Shown here piece by piece: positions 34,544 to 45,107 of a DNA stretch of 64,000 nucleotides (its first letter is position 1; the number at the start of each line of letters is the position of its first letter). The DNA comes from Oryzisolibacter propanilivorax (GTDB taxonomy: Bacteria; Pseudomonadota; Gammaproteobacteria; Burkholderiales; Burkholderiaceae_C), in NCBI RefSeq assembly GCF_900103645.1, contig NZ_FNHP01000012.1, positions 1-64,000 on the forward strand. The letters run 5' to 3'. Both the position numbers and the translations under genes were made by a program. The notes under the pieces are model-generated. The model did no database searches, was not told the DNA's origin, and saw nothing but the letters and a program-made list of their open reading frames with translations.

Positions 34544-35500
34544 TTGAACCAGCTTGAAGCCCTCCGCCAGTACACCACCGTGGTCGCCGATACCGGCGAC
34601 TTCCGCCAGTTGGCCCAGTTCCAGCCGCAGGACGCGACCACCAACCCCTCGCTGATCCTGAAGGCCGTGCAGAAGGCCGAGTACGCGCCGCTGCTGCAGC
34701 AGTGCGTGGCCCAGGGCAGCGGCCAGCACATCGACGCGCTGATGGACCGGCTGATCGTGCGTTTCGGCTGCGAGATCCTGCAACTGATCCCGGGGCGTGT
34801 ATCCACCGAGGTAGACGCCCGCCTGTCGTTCGACACCGCCGCCAGCGTGGCGCGCGCCGAGCGCCTGGTGGCGCTGTACCGCGCCGAAGGCGTCGATCCG
34901 GCGCGGGTGCTGATCAAGGTGGCCGCCACCTGGGAGGGCATCCAGGCGGCACGCCAGCTGGAGGAGAAGGGCATCCGCACCAACCTGACGCTGCTGTTCT
35001 CCTTCGCCCAGGCGGTGGCCTGCGGGCAGGCCCGGGTGCAGCTGATCTCGCCCTTCGTCGGGCGCATCTACGACTGGTACAAGAAGCAGGGCGGCAGCAG
35101 CTGGGACGAGGCCGCCATGGCCGGCGCCCACGACCCCGGCGTGCAGAGCGTGCGCGCCATTTACCAGTACTACAAGCACTTCGGCATCGCCACCGAAGTC
35201 ATGGGGGCGAGTTTTCGCAACGTCGGCCAGATCCTGGCGCTGGCCGGCTGCGACCTGCTGACCATCTCGCCCGAGTTGATGGCGCAGCTGCAGGCCAGCG
35301 AGGGGGCCGTGGAGCGCGCGCTCGACCCGGCAGCCGCACGCGGCCTGCCAATCGAGCGCGTCGAGTACGACGAGCCGGCGTTCCGCTATGCGCTGAACCA
35401 GGACGCCATGGCCACCGACAAGCTGGCCGAGGGCATCCGCGCCTTCGCCGCCGACGCGGCCAAGCTGGAACAGCTGCTGCAGGCAGCCGCGGCAGCATGA
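34544..35500 (+). CDS. tal: Transaldolase (TalB type)
   Basis: A 318-residue class I transaldolase. The Schiff-base lysine is in [13 protein letters not shown], and [26 protein letters not shown] and RIYDWYKKQ match TalB proteins throughout. The start is a TTG at 34544 with ACGAGG eight bases upstream; it places the N-terminus ([13 protein letters not shown]) as in E. coli TalB. The stop overlaps the pgi start as ATGA. Transferring dihydroxyacetone units, it links the pentose phosphate pathway to glycolytic intermediates. Confidence 0.94.
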   Translation: MNQLEALRQYTTVVADTGDFRQLAQFQPQDATTNPSLILKAVQKAEYAPLLQQCVAQGSGQHIDALMDRLIVRFGCEILQLIPGRVSTEVDARLSFDTAASVARAERLVALYRAEGVDPARVLIKVAATWEGIQAARQLEEKGIRTNLTLLFSFAQAVACGQARVQLISPFVGRIYDWYKKQGGSSWDEAAMAGAHDPGVQSVRAIYQYYKHFGIATEVMGASFRNVGQILALAGCDLLTISPELMAQLQASEGAVERALDPAAARGLPIERVEYDEPAFRYALNQDAMATDKLAEGIRAFAADAAKLEQLLQAAAAA

Positions 35501-37125
35501 GCGCAGCGCCCCCTGCGTACCACGACCCGCGCACGCGCTGCGACCGCACGCCGGCCTGGGGCGCGCTGCAGCAGCACTTCCAGCAGTCCGGGCGGCACTT
35601 CGACCTGCGCGCGGCGCTGGAGGGCGGCGGCGGCGCGGCGCGCGTGGCGCATTTCAGCCAGCAGGCGCCGCACGTGTATGCCGACCTGTCGAAGAACCTG
35701 ATCGACGCGCGCACCGAGGCATTGCTGCTGCAGCTGGCGCGCGAGTGCGGCGTCGAGGCCTACCGCGACGCCATGTTCGCCGGCTGCCCGATCAACCACA
35801 CCGAGGGGCGGGCGGTGATGCACTGGTTGTTGCGAAATCCGCCGCCAGACCATATGAATCAAGGGGCTGCAGCTATCGAAAACGCAGCAAGCGGATTCGT
35901 CGCCGAGGCCGCGCGCGAGGTGCAAGCCACGCTGGAGCAGATGCTGGCGCTGGCCGAGCAGGTGCGCGCCGACGACGCCATCACCGACATCGTGAACATT
36001 GGCATCGGCGGCTCCGATCTGGGGCCGTCGATGGCGGTCAAGGCGCTGGACGACCTGCGCCCTGCGCCCAAGCGCCTGCACTTCATCAGCAACGTCGATG
36101 GCATGGAGCTGGGCAGCCTGCTGCGCACCCTGCAGCCCGAGCGCACGCTGTTCCTGATCGCCTCCAAGACCTTCACCACCGCTGAAACCATGACCAACGC
36201 GCGCGCGGCGCGCGCCTGGTTCCTGGCGCAGGGCGGCAGCGAGCAGCAACTGGCGCGGCACTTCTGGGCGCTGACGACCAACCTGGAGGCGGCGGCGCAG
36301 TTCGGCATCCACACCACGCTGGGCTTCTGGGACTGGGTCGGCGGGCGCTACTCGCTGTGGTCGGCCATCGGGCTGCCGATCGCCATCGCCGTCGGCGCCG
36401 ACGCCTTCCGCCGCCTGCTGGCCGGCGCGCACGCCATGGACCAGCACTTCCGCCGCGCGCCGCTGGAGCAGAACCTGCCGGTGCGCCTGGCGCTGCTGGA
36501 CGTGTGGTACCGCAACTTCCACGGCTTCGGCAGCCGCTGCGTCGCGCCCTACAGCCACGGCCTGCGCCGGCTGCCGGCGTACCTGCAGCAGCTGGAGATG
36601 GAGAGCAACGGCAAGGGCGTGGACGCCGCCGGCGACCCGCTGCCCTACGCCACCTCGCCGGTGGTCTGGGGCGAGCCCGGCACCAACGGCCAGCATGCTT
36701 TCTTCCAGATGCTGCACCAGGGCCCGAACGTGATCCCGGTCGAGTTCATCGCCCTGGCGCGCCCAGGGCGCGATCTGCCGGGGCAACATGCACGGCTGGT
36801 GGCCAACGCGCTGGCGCAGGCCAAGGCGCTGATGCGCGGCCGCCCGTCGCCGGACAACCCGCACCGGCATTTCGGCGGCAACCGGCCCAGCACCTTTTTC
36901 GTGCTGGAGCAGCTGACGCCCGAGGCGCTGGGCGCGCTGATCGCGCTGTACGAGCACCGGGTGTTCGTCGCCGGCGCCGTCTGGGGCATCAACAGCTTCG
37001 ACCAGTGGGGCGTGGAGCTGGGCAAAGTGCTGGCCCAGGGCCTGGAGCCGCGCCTGGCCAGCGGCGACACCGAGGGGCTGGACGCCTCGACCGCCGCGCT
37101 GCTCGGCAGGTTTCAGGTCGAATAG
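35497..37125 (+). CDS. pgi: Glucose-6-phosphate isomerase with a repeat-derived internal segment
   Basis: A 542-residue isomerase converting glucose-6-phosphate and fructose-6-phosphate. Signatures are [15 protein letters not shown], the SIS fold with [10 protein letters not shown] and [30 protein letters not shown], and the C-terminal [14 protein letters not shown]. Residues about 117-132 ([14 protein letters not shown]) are unlike other Pgi proteins and match the dispersed small repeat in nucleotide sequence, inserted in frame between the first helices and the SIS domain. The gene is translationally coupled to tal and ends before a strong terminator. Confidence 0.94.
   Translation: MSAAPPAYHDPRTRCDRTPAWGALQQHFQQSGRHFDLRAALEGGGGAARVAHFSQQAPHVYADLSKNLIDARTEALLLQLARECGVEAYRDAMFAGCPINHTEGRAVMHWLLRNPPPDHMNQGAAAIENAASGFVAEAAREVQATLEQMLALAEQVRADDAITDIVNIGIGGSDLGPSMAVKALDDLRPAPKRLHFISNVDGMELGSLLRTLQPERTLFLIASKTFTTAETMTNARAARAWFLAQGGSEQQLARHFWALTTNLEAAAQFGIHTTLGFWDWVGGRYSLWSAIGLPIAIAVGADAFRRLLAGAHAMDQHFRRAPLEQNLPVRLALLDVWYRNFHGFGSRCVAPYSHGLRRLPAYLQQLEMESNGKGVDAAGDPLPYATSPVVWGEPGTNGQHAFFQMLHQGPNVIPVEFIALARPGRDLPGQHARLVANALAQAKALMRGRPSPDNPHRHFGGNRPSTFFVLEQLTPEALGALIALYEHRVFVAGAVWGINSFDQWGVELGKVLAQGLEPRLASGDTEGLDASTAALLGRFQVE
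35848..35893 (+). repeat. AGCTATCAAA-type small repeat inserted in frame in pgi
   Basis: CCATATGAATCAAGGGGCTG then CAGCTATCGAAAACGCAG. Compare the intergenic copies CCATATGGATGAAGGGCTTG / CAGCTATGAAAAAGTGAG at 43354 and AGGGCTTGCAGCTATCAAGA at 59571. It is read without interruption as Pgi residues ~117-132. Confidence 0.75.
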
Positions 37126-37170
37126 GCCTCCAGCCCTTGTTCTGTATGGGCTTATAGCTATTTTTTCGGA
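37126..37170. repeat. AGCTATCAAA-type small repeat after pgi
   Basis: CCTCCAGCCCTTGTTCTGTA then TGGGCTTATAGCTATTTTTTC. It lies directly between the pgi stop and its terminator. Confidence 0.7.
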
Positions 37171-37173
37171 AGC

Positions 37174-37204
37174 AAAAAGGCCGGTCGCAGGACCGGCCTT
37201 TTTT
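37174..37204. terminator. Bidirectional intrinsic terminator between pgi and the TonB receptor gene
   Basis: Stem AAAAGGCCGGTC / GACCGGCCTTTT with a GCAG loop and T runs reading in both directions. It serves the convergent pgi and iron-receptor genes. Confidence 0.92.
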
Positions 37205-37230
37205 CCATGATGGGCGCGCGGCCCGCGGGG

Positions 37231-39360
37231 TCAGAACGACACGGTGGCCGAGACCTTGAAGGTGCGCGGCGCGCCGGCCATCGCGAAGCCGTCGCCGAAG
37301 GTGCCGATCCAGTACTTCTTGTCGGTCACGTTCTCCACGCTAGCGTTGAAGCGCACCGGCGTGGCGGCGAACTGGGTGCTGTAGCCGGCGTTCAGGTCCA
37401 GGCGGTTCCACGACGGCATGCGGATGCGGTTGCCCGAGTCCAGCCACTGCGAGCCGGTATAGATGAAGCGCCCGCCCACCTTCAGGCCCCGCACCGGCGT
37501 CTGCCAGTCGGCGCCGATGCGCACGCGCCACTTGGGCGTGCCGTAGGTGTCGCGGCCGGTGTTGCGCTGCTCGGACTTCAGGTAGGTCACGCCGCCCAGC
37601 ACCGACAGCGTCTGCAGGGCCTGGCCGTACAGGCTCCACTCCAACCCGCGCAGGCGCTGCTCGCCGTCCTCGACCAGCGCGGCCGGGGCGGTGCCGAGGA
37701 AGGACGGCCGGCGGATCTGGTAAGTGCTGAAGGTGTGCGTCAGCGCGCCGGTCTGCACCTTGGCGCCCAGTTCGAACTGCTGGGTCACCTTGGGCGCCAG
37801 CGCCTCGCCCTCGTTGGCGAAGCCGACGCCGACGATCTGCCCCGGCTCCAGGCCTTCGGTGTAGTTGCCGAACAGCGAGACGTTGTCGCCCCAGGGCCGT
37901 ACCACGGCGGCGACCATGGGCGAGAAGCGGCTTTCTTCGTAGCCCTGCAGCGGCATCTTCACCGTCTGGTGGCGCCCGCCCAGCGTCAGCAGCACCGCGT
38001 CGCCTGCGAACGCCAGGGTGTCGGCCACGGCCAGCGAGCGGTAGTGGTTCTCGGTGTTGTAGCCCTTCCACACAGGCGCCGCCGGGAAGTTGGGCACCAC
38101 CGGGTCGTACAGGTGGGTGGTGTAGCAGTAGTTGCACGCCGTGTTGGCCGTGCCTTCTTGGTGCTTGAGGATGTTGGCCGACAGCTGCAGGCGGTGGCGC
38201 AGCGCTCCGGTGTCGAACTTGCCGATCACACCCGCCTCGGCGGTGCGGCGCTCGGACTCGGTGTGCACGTGGTAGATGGCGCCGCGCGTGGTGCCGTCGG
38301 CGCCGGTGACGAAGGCGCGCGTGCCGAACAGCAGGCCCTGGCCCTTGGCCTCGGAGCCGCCCAGCGCCAGGTAACCCTGCCAGTCCTGCGAGAAGTCGAA
38401 CTCGGCGCGCGCCAGGGCGCCGCTGTTGTCGTACTCGCCATGCGTGCCGCGGAACATGTTGGTGTCGCCCCTGGGCGGCGCCAGCAGGCGGCCCACGCCG
38501 GGGATGGCGGCATTGCCCAGGAAGTTGAACATGCCCGGGCTGCCGTTGTCGATCTGGTTGACGCTGCTGTAGAGGTCGAAGGAAACGCGCGCGCGGTCGC
38601 CCACGTAGTCCAGTGCCAGCGCGCCGACGCGGCGCTTTTGCTCCTCGTCCCTGGCGCCCATGTCGCCGGCACCGTACACGCCGTTGAAGCGGATGCCCAG
38701 GCGCTTTTCCTCGCCAAAGCGCCGGCCCACGTCGGCATGCGCCTGGAAGTAGGACTTGGACGCGTAGGTCAGCGTCAGGTCGGCGATCGGCTGGGGCAGC
38801 GCGCGCTTGGTCACCATGTTCACCGTGCCGGCAACGCTGTTGTTCGGCGGCATGCCCGACAGCAGCACATTGGGGCCGCGCAGCACCTCAATGCGCTCGA
38901 ACATCTCCACCGGCACCGAGTTGGCCGGCGCGATGCCGTACAGGCCGTTGGTGGCGATGTCCATGGCGCCCATGTCCAGGCCGCGCAGGTTGAAGTTCTG
39001 CAGCAGGTGGTTCTTGTTGGTCGTGAAGACCACCGCCGAGTCGTTCTCCAGCACGTCCTGCAGCGTCAGCGCCGACCAGTCCTCGGCCAGCTCGCGGGTG
39101 TAGGCGTTGACGTGTACAGGCGCTTCCATGATCGAGGTCGCGCCCAGGATACCCAGGCGCGCGCCCGAGGCGGCCTTGTGGCCCGGCGCGCGCACCGGCA
39201 GGTCCTCGCGTTCGTACTTGCTGCGCACGGTCACGGTGGGCAGCGCGGCGGTGCCTGCGTCCGGGCCCGGGACAGGCTGCTGCTGGGCGGCGGCGCCCAG
39301 GCCGAGCAGCGCCAGGGCGATGGGGGACAGCCGCAGCGCGCGGCGGGTGGTAGTGGACAT
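37231..39360 (-). CDS. TonB-dependent siderophore receptor
   Basis: A 709-residue outer-membrane receptor. A signal peptide (LSPIALALLGLGAAAQ) is followed by a TonB-box region (LPTVTVRSKYERED), the plug domain (FNLRGLDMGAMDIATNG, FERIEVLRGPNVLLSGMPPN, AGTVNMVTKRA), and the beta-barrel ending in TFKVSATVSF with a terminal Phe. It is of the ferric-siderophore class; the ligand is unknown. It is the distal gene of a four-gene minus-strand operon headed by a Fur box, so iron limitation should induce it. Confidence 0.94.
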   Translation of the reverse strand: MSTTTRRALRLSPIALALLGLGAAAQQQPVPGPDAGTAALPTVTVRSKYEREDLPVRAPGHKAASGARLGILGATSIMEAPVHVNAYTRELAEDWSALTLQDVLENDSAVVFTTNKNHLLQNFNLRGLDMGAMDIATNGLYGIAPANSVPVEMFERIEVLRGPNVLLSGMPPNNSVAGTVNMVTKRALPQPIADLTLTYASKSYFQAHADVGRRFGEEKRLGIRFNGVYGAGDMGARDEEQKRRVGALALDYVGDRARVSFDLYSSVNQIDNGSPGMFNFLGNAAIPGVGRLLAPPRGDTNMFRGTHGEYDNSGALARAEFDFSQDWQGYLALGGSEAKGQGLLFGTRAFVTGADGTTRGAIYHVHTESERRTAEAGVIGKFDTGALRHRLQLSANILKHQEGTANTACNYCYTTHLYDPVVPNFPAAPVWKGYNTENHYRSLAVADTLAFAGDAVLLTLGGRHQTVKMPLQGYEESRFSPMVAAVVRPWGDNVSLFGNYTEGLEPGQIVGVGFANEGEALAPKVTQQFELGAKVQTGALTHTFSTYQIRRPSFLGTAPAALVEDGEQRLRGLEWSLYGQALQTLSVLGGVTYLKSEQRNTGRDTYGTPKWRVRIGADWQTPVRGLKVGGRFIYTGSQWLDSGNRIRMPSWNRLDLNAGYSTQFAATPVRFNASVENVTDKKYWIGTFGDGFAMAGAPRTFKVSATVSF

Positions 39361-39364
39361 GGAG

Positions 39365-40912
39365 TCAGGTTTCGGGGGCAAGGGGTGGAAGGGAAGGGTG
39401 AACTTGGCGCTGGCGCCAGCCCAGCCAGGCGAAGAACAGCGCCAGCAGTGCGCAGGTAGCGCCCAGCAGCACGCCGTCGGCGCCGGGCCGCAGCAGGGCG
39501 GCCAGCGGCACCAGCGCATTGCCGGCGGCGGCCAGCCACAAGAGCGGCCGCGCCGCGCGCTCGGTGCCGCGCCACAGCGCCCAGGCGACGCAGGCGCCGA
39601 ACAGGCCGAAGTACGCGCCCTGGTGCAGCGCGTCCAGGTCGGGCAGCCACGGCGCCAGCCAGCGCGCCAGCGCCAGCGTGGCCGGCAGCGCGGCGGCGCA
39701 GCCCAGGCACACGCCCAGGGTCAGCGCCGAGACCACGCGCACATGGCGGGGGCGCTGCGCCGGTGCCGTCTCCTGGCCGCGGCGCGCGTGCCGGGTGCGC
39801 GATTCGATCCACAGCAGGTTGCCGGTGTAGAACAGCAGCGCGCCCGACAGGCCCAGCAGCACATACACCACGCGCACCGTGTCGCCGCCGAAGCTGCCGA
39901 AGTGCAGCGCGAACAGGCTGCTGATCAGGGCCGTGGAGGCGTGGCTGCTGGCGCCGGGCAGGTAGCTGCGGTCGTAGATCTCGCCGCTGCCTGGGTTGAC
40001 GAAGGCCAAGCCGTAGCGCGAGGCGCGCTGGAAGTGCCGCTCGTCGCTGCCGGTGACCACGGCGATGGCGCCGCCGGGCTGCAGCCGCAGGTCCAGCGCC
40101 AGCGGCACGAACTGCGGCGCCTGCTCCTGCACGCGCGCGCGCAGCGCGCTCGGCGTCAGCCAGTCGGCGCGCGCCACCTGGGGGCGCGGGGCGCTGTCGC
40201 GCGCCACGGTGGCCCGCAGGCCGTCCTGGTAGATGAAGAGGTCCTGCGCGTCATAGACGAAGTCGTGCAGGCCGAAGACCGCGGCGGTGAAGGCGATGAC
40301 CAGGTGGAACGGTAGGCTGGCCACGCCCAGCAGGTTGTGCACGTCCAGCCACATGCGCTTGAGGTTGGCGCCCAGGCGCAGGTGGAACAGGTCCTTGACC
40401 AGCGACGGCAGCAGCACCACGATGCCCGAGACCAGCGCCAGCCCATAGGCCAGCGACACCATGCCGATCAGCGGTTCGGCCACCTCCAGCGGGATCGGCA
40501 GGCCGCCCTTGCGGTGCAGGTGGTCGACGAAGTTGCCGCTTGTGTGCGCCTCGTCGGCGCGGCTGGCGCGGCGCAGCTGGCCGTCGCGGGCGAGCTGCCA
40601 CCAGGTGGCCGCGGCGCCGCCGGGCGGCTGGTGCAGCAGCGCCGGCTGGGCGTGGTCCGGGCCGGGCCAGAACAGGCGCACGCGCCCCCGGGCCTCCGGA
40701 TGGGTGGCGAAGAAGGCGGCGGCCAGCGCATCGCCATCGTCGCTGATAGCGCTAGATGCGGGCGCCGGCGGCTGCGTCCAGCGGGTGATGTCGGACTCCA
40801 GCATGGAGAACGCGCCGGCGTAGAAGGCCACGAACAGCACCAGCCCGCACAGGATGCCGACCCAGGTATGCACCGCCAGATAGTCCTTGACGGTCTGCGC
40901 CTTGAGGCTCAT
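39365..40912 (-). CDS. PepSY-associated transmembrane protein, probable siderophore-linked ferric reductase
   Basis: A 515-residue membrane protein with the layout of PepSY-TM proteins: first helix VHTWVGILCGLVLFVAFYAG, periplasmic PepSY region, two central helices (GMVSLAYGLALVSGIVVLLP; DVHNLLGVASLPFHLVIAF, carrying paired His residues), a second PepSY stretch, and three or four C-terminal helices. Relatives next to TonB receptors are thought to reduce or release iron from siderophores. Its start overlaps the next upstream gene as ATGA. The receptor gene starts four bases after its stop. Confidence 0.87.
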   Translation of the reverse strand: MSLKAQTVKDYLAVHTWVGILCGLVLFVAFYAGAFSMLESDITRWTQPPAPASSAISDDGDALAAAFFATHPEARGRVRLFWPGPDHAQPALLHQPPGGAAATWWQLARDGQLRRASRADEAHTSGNFVDHLHRKGGLPIPLEVAEPLIGMVSLAYGLALVSGIVVLLPSLVKDLFHLRLGANLKRMWLDVHNLLGVASLPFHLVIAFTAAVFGLHDFVYDAQDLFIYQDGLRATVARDSAPRPQVARADWLTPSALRARVQEQAPQFVPLALDLRLQPGGAIAVVTGSDERHFQRASRYGLAFVNPGSGEIYDRSYLPGASSHASTALISSLFALHFGSFGGDTVRVVYVLLGLSGALLFYTGNLLWIESRTRHARRGQETAPAQRPRHVRVVSALTLGVCLGCAAALPATLALARWLAPWLPDLDALHQGAYFGLFGACVAWALWRGTERAARPLLWLAAAGNALVPLAALLRPGADGVLLGATCALLALFFAWLGWRQRQVHPSLPPLAPET

Positions 40913-41193
40913 TGCAGCACCTTCCAGGCGGCGCAGGCCGCCGCGTTGGCCAGCAGAAAGACGCCGGCGCACTGCGCACGACTGCGCGCCAGGAAGGCCG
41001 CGCACGGCGCCGCCGCCCACAGCAGCGTCGCCAGCCACATGGCGACCTGGTCGCGTACCGGCACGAAGTCCGGCAGCAGCCCGCCGTAGGTCAGCAGCCA
41101 GCTGAGCCACAAGGCCAGCGGAAACCCAAGCACGAGGCCGGCGCAGCCCTTGAACAGCAGGTGGCGCGGTGCGGCCGAAGCAGCGTCGCTCAC
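40909..41193 (-). CDS. Small membrane protein of iron-uptake operons (DUF3649-like)
   Basis: A 94-residue protein with two or three hydrophobic helices (GLVLGFPLALWLSWLLTYGG; AMWLATLLWAAAPCAAFLA; FLLANAAACAAW). Small proteins of this kind occur with DUF3325 proteins and PepSY proteins beside siderophore receptors. Assignment to DUF3649 is from size, topology and context rather than a specific motif. Both ends overlap neighbours by four bases. Confidence 0.65.
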   Translation of the reverse strand: MSDAASAAPRHLLFKGCAGLVLGFPLALWLSWLLTYGGLLPDFVPVRDQVAMWLATLLWAAAPCAAFLARSRAQCAGVFLLANAAACAAWKVLQ

Positions 41194-41486
41194 CGCGCTG
41201 CCTTCCGGGGCAGGCGATGGACATCAGCCGCCGCGCTGGCGTGGCGTTGGCGCGCGGCATGCGCCCAGCTCAGGCCCGGCACGGCCAGCATGGCCACGCC
41301 CAGCGCCAGGGCGACGGACGCGGCCAAGCCCAGGCCGGTGCCGGCCTGCAGGCGGTGCACCGCCAGCGCCGCCGCCAGCAGCCCCAGCGCCGTGCCGCGC
41401 CAGCCGCGCAGCGGCCCGTCCACGCGCGGCGTGGCGCACAAAAAAAGCCAGCCGCACAGGGCGGCCAGCAGGATGCCGATCCACAT
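41190..41486 (-). CDS. Small membrane protein of iron-uptake operons (DUF3325-like)
   Basis: A 98-residue protein with three predicted helices (MWIGILLAALCGWLFLCA; GTALGLLAAALAVHRLQ; LAASVALALGVAMLAVPGL) and a basic C-terminus. It is the first gene of the iron-uptake operon, 18 bases downstream of the Fur box on the minus strand. Function is unknown; DUF3325 assignment is from topology and context. Confidence 0.65.
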   Translation of the reverse strand: MWIGILLAALCGWLFLCATPRVDGPLRGWRGTALGLLAAALAVHRLQAGTGLGLAASVALALGVAMLAVPGLSWAHAARQRHASAAADVHRLPRKAAR

Positions 41487-41503
41487 TGAGTGTCCCAGTT
41501 GAA

Positions 41504-41524
41504 AATGAGAATGAATCTCAATTT
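41504..41524. promoter_or_regulatory. Fur box upstream of the iron-uptake operon
   Basis: AATGAGAATGAATCTCAATT, with TGAGA-ATGAA-TCTCA as an inverted repeat, closely resembles the Fur consensus in betaproteobacteria. It lies within 40 bases of the first gene of the operon, where it would block the promoter when iron is replete. Confidence 0.85.
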
Positions 41525-41611
41525 TACAACCAGACGCGGGCGCATCCGATAAAGGCAGGCCAGAAAAACCGCGTGCCGTCCCGGTGCGAGGGCTTCTGGC
41601 TCGCCAAAAGG

Positions 41612-41647
41612 AAAAAGCCCCGCAGGCGCGATGCCTGCGGGGCTTTC
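41612..41647 (-). terminator. Intrinsic terminator after groL
   Basis: Stem AAAGCCCCGCAGGC / GCCTGCGGGGCTTT with a 5-base loop. The T run on the minus strand follows 22 bases after the groL stop. Confidence 0.9.
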
Positions 41648-41668
41648 ATTTCCGGAGGGCCGGAAGGC

Positions 41669-43395
<1,727 letters not shown>

Positions 43396-43408
43396 GGGAA
43401 GGGCCGGG

Positions 43409-43699
43409 TTACTTCTCGACGACCGCGAACAGGTCGTCTTCCTTCATCACCAGTAGCTCCTCGCCGTGGAGCTTGACGGTCTGGCCGCTGTACTTGCCGA
43501 ACAGCACGCGGTCGCCGACCTTCACGTTCAGGGCGGAGACTTCGCCCTTGTCGTTCTTCTTGCCGGGGCCCACGGCCAGCACTTCACCCTGATCGGGCTT
43601 CTCGGCAGCGTTGTCGGGGATCACGATGCCCGAAGCGGTGGTGGTCTCGCTCTCGATACGCTTGACGATCACGCGATCGTGCAGGGGGCGAAGGTTCAT
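43409..43699 (-). CDS. groS: Co-chaperonin GroES
   Basis: A 96-residue 10-kDa lid of the GroEL cage. The start [19 protein letters not shown], the mobile loop region [37 protein letters not shown] and the closing [14 protein letters not shown] are standard. It is the promoter-proximal gene, preceded by a CIRCE element and a heat-shock promoter. Confidence 0.98.
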   Translation of the reverse strand: MNLRPLHDRVIVKRIESETTTASGIVIPDNAAEKPDQGEVLAVGPGKKNDKGEVSALNVKVGDRVLFGKYSGQTVKLHGEELLVMKEDDLFAVVEK

Positions 43700-43791
43700 G
43701 GCTCTCTCTCCTGTGAACTAGGGGTAGTGACGTTCAAACAGCGCGCCCGCTGGTTCAGGGCGGGCGCTCGGGATGTCAGCCGACAGTGTTG

Positions 43792-43818
43792 TTAGCACTC
43801 GTCTGCTTCGAGTGCTAA
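43792..43818. promoter_or_regulatory. CIRCE element (HrcA operator)
   Basis: TTAGCACTC (43792-43800), nine bases, GAGTGCTAA (43810-43818): an exact match to the CIRCE consensus. It lies just downstream of the heat-shock-type -10 box, where HrcA binding would block initiation or early elongation. Confidence 0.97.
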
Positions 43819-43846
43819 TGATAGGGCCATTTCGCTGCATTTCAAG
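43818..43846 (-). promoter_or_regulatory. Sigma-32-type heat-shock promoter of groS-groL
   Basis: On the minus strand: CTTGAAA (43846-43840), 13 bases, CCCTATCAT (43826-43818). This agrees closely with the sigma-32 consensus CTTGAAA / CCCCATnT. Together with CIRCE it indicates dual control by RpoH and HrcA. Confidence 0.8.
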
Positions 43847-43891
43847 AGGCAGATGCGGCGCCGTGCGACATGGCGCGCAGCACCGCACCTG

Positions 43892-45106
43892 TCAGCGCAC
43901 CAGCCTTCCGGTGCTGCCGATCACGGTGACCTCGACTGCGCGCGAGCCGATGCGGTTGCGTGGCCCGTAGTCCACGCGCAGGCCACCCAGGTCGAAATCC
44001 TGCAGCGACTCCAGGGCTTGCAGGACCTTGGCGCGCGTGGGCTGCGGGCCGGCGCGGCGCAGGCCCTCGACCAGCACCTTGGCGCCGAGGAATTCCTCGA
44101 AGCTGGTGTAGCTGACCTCCGTATCCGGCGCCTGCGTTTTCAGCAGCCGTTGGTACTCACGCACCACTGGTAGCGCAGAACGAAACGGGTAGGGCACGAC
44201 CTGGCTGATGCGCACGCCATGGGCGTTCTTGAGCCCGGCCAGCTGCACGATCTCGTTCGGGTCGACCACCGAGATGCTGTACAGCTGTGCACCCCCGCCG
44301 AGCTCGCGGTAGCGCCGGATGAAGGCGGATGCCGGTCGGTTGATGGCCACCATGATGACGGCCTGCGCATCCGACTGCCGGATGGCCTGCACTGCGGCCT
44401 CGACCTGGTCGGTGTTGCGTTCGTAGCCGGCCTCGGCCACGGGCTGTAGCTTGCGCCGGGCCAATGCCGCGCGCACGCCCGCCAGGCCAGCCTGGCCGAA
44501 GCCGTCGTCCTGGTAGAGCACCGCCACGCGCTCCACGCCGATGGTGGTCAGGTGCTGCACCATGTGTTCGGCCTCGTCGGCGTAGCCGGCGCGCACGTGG
44601 AAGATCCACGGGTTGAAGGGTGTGCGCAGCGCCTCGCCCCCGGTGTAGGGCGCGACCAGGGCCGCGCCGCCCTCGGCCAGCACGCCGTCCTGCAGCAGCT
44701 GCGTGATGTTGGCCGTGCCGGCAAAGCCGAACAACGCCACCACTTCCGGCCGCGCCAGCAGCGCGCGGGTGGCGCGCACCGTGTCTTCCACGCGGTAGCC
44801 GTCGTCCACCACCTCGTGGCGGATGGCGGCGCCGTGCACGCCGCCGTTGGCATTGACCCAGTCGAAGTACAGGCGGCCGCCCAGCACCATTTGCCGCCCG
44901 GTCGAGGCCAGCACCCCCGACAGCGGCGCGACCTGGCCGATGACGATCTCGCCGGCGCGCGGGGCCGCATGCGCCGCCCATGGCACTAGCGCCGAGGCGA
45001 GCGCGCCCTGCAGCCAGCGGCGCCGGCTGGCGCCTGCGGCCCCGTCAGACGGGCCGCAGGCGCCCCGGTGCGCCGGGGGCTTGGCAGGTTGTGTTGCGCC
45101 TGCCAT
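43892..45106 (-). CDS. ABC transporter substrate-binding protein, branched-chain amino acid (LivK) type
   Basis: A 404-residue periplasmic binding protein of the Leu/Ile/Val family. An unusually long N-terminus ends in a twin-arginine-like signal (SRRRWLQGALASALVPWAAHA), followed by IVIGQVAPLSGVLASTGRQMV and VNANGGVHGAAIRHEVVDDGY, the hallmark first-lobe sequences. No permease or ATPase genes are adjacent, so the transporter is either orphan or assembled from elsewhere. The gene starts one base after the 3HB-oligomer hydrolase stop, which suggests a shared transcript and perhaps a hydroxyacid ligand. Confidence 0.88.
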   Translation of the reverse strand: MAGATQPAKPPAHRGACGPSDGAAGASRRRWLQGALASALVPWAAHAAPRAGEIVIGQVAPLSGVLASTGRQMVLGGRLYFDWVNANGGVHGAAIRHEVVDDGYRVEDTVRATRALLARPEVVALFGFAGTANITQLLQDGVLAEGGAALVAPYTGGEALRTPFNPWIFHVRAGYADEAEHMVQHLTTIGVERVAVLYQDDGFGQAGLAGVRAALARRKLQPVAEAGYERNTDQVEAAVQAIRQSDAQAVIMVAINRPASAFIRRYRELGGGAQLYSISVVDPNEIVQLAGLKNAHGVRISQVVPYPFRSALPVVREYQRLLKTQAPDTEVSYTSFEEFLGAKVLVEGLRRAGPQPTRAKVLQALESLQDFDLGGLRVDYGPRNRIGSRAVEVTVIGSTGRLVR

Positions 45107-45107
45107 C

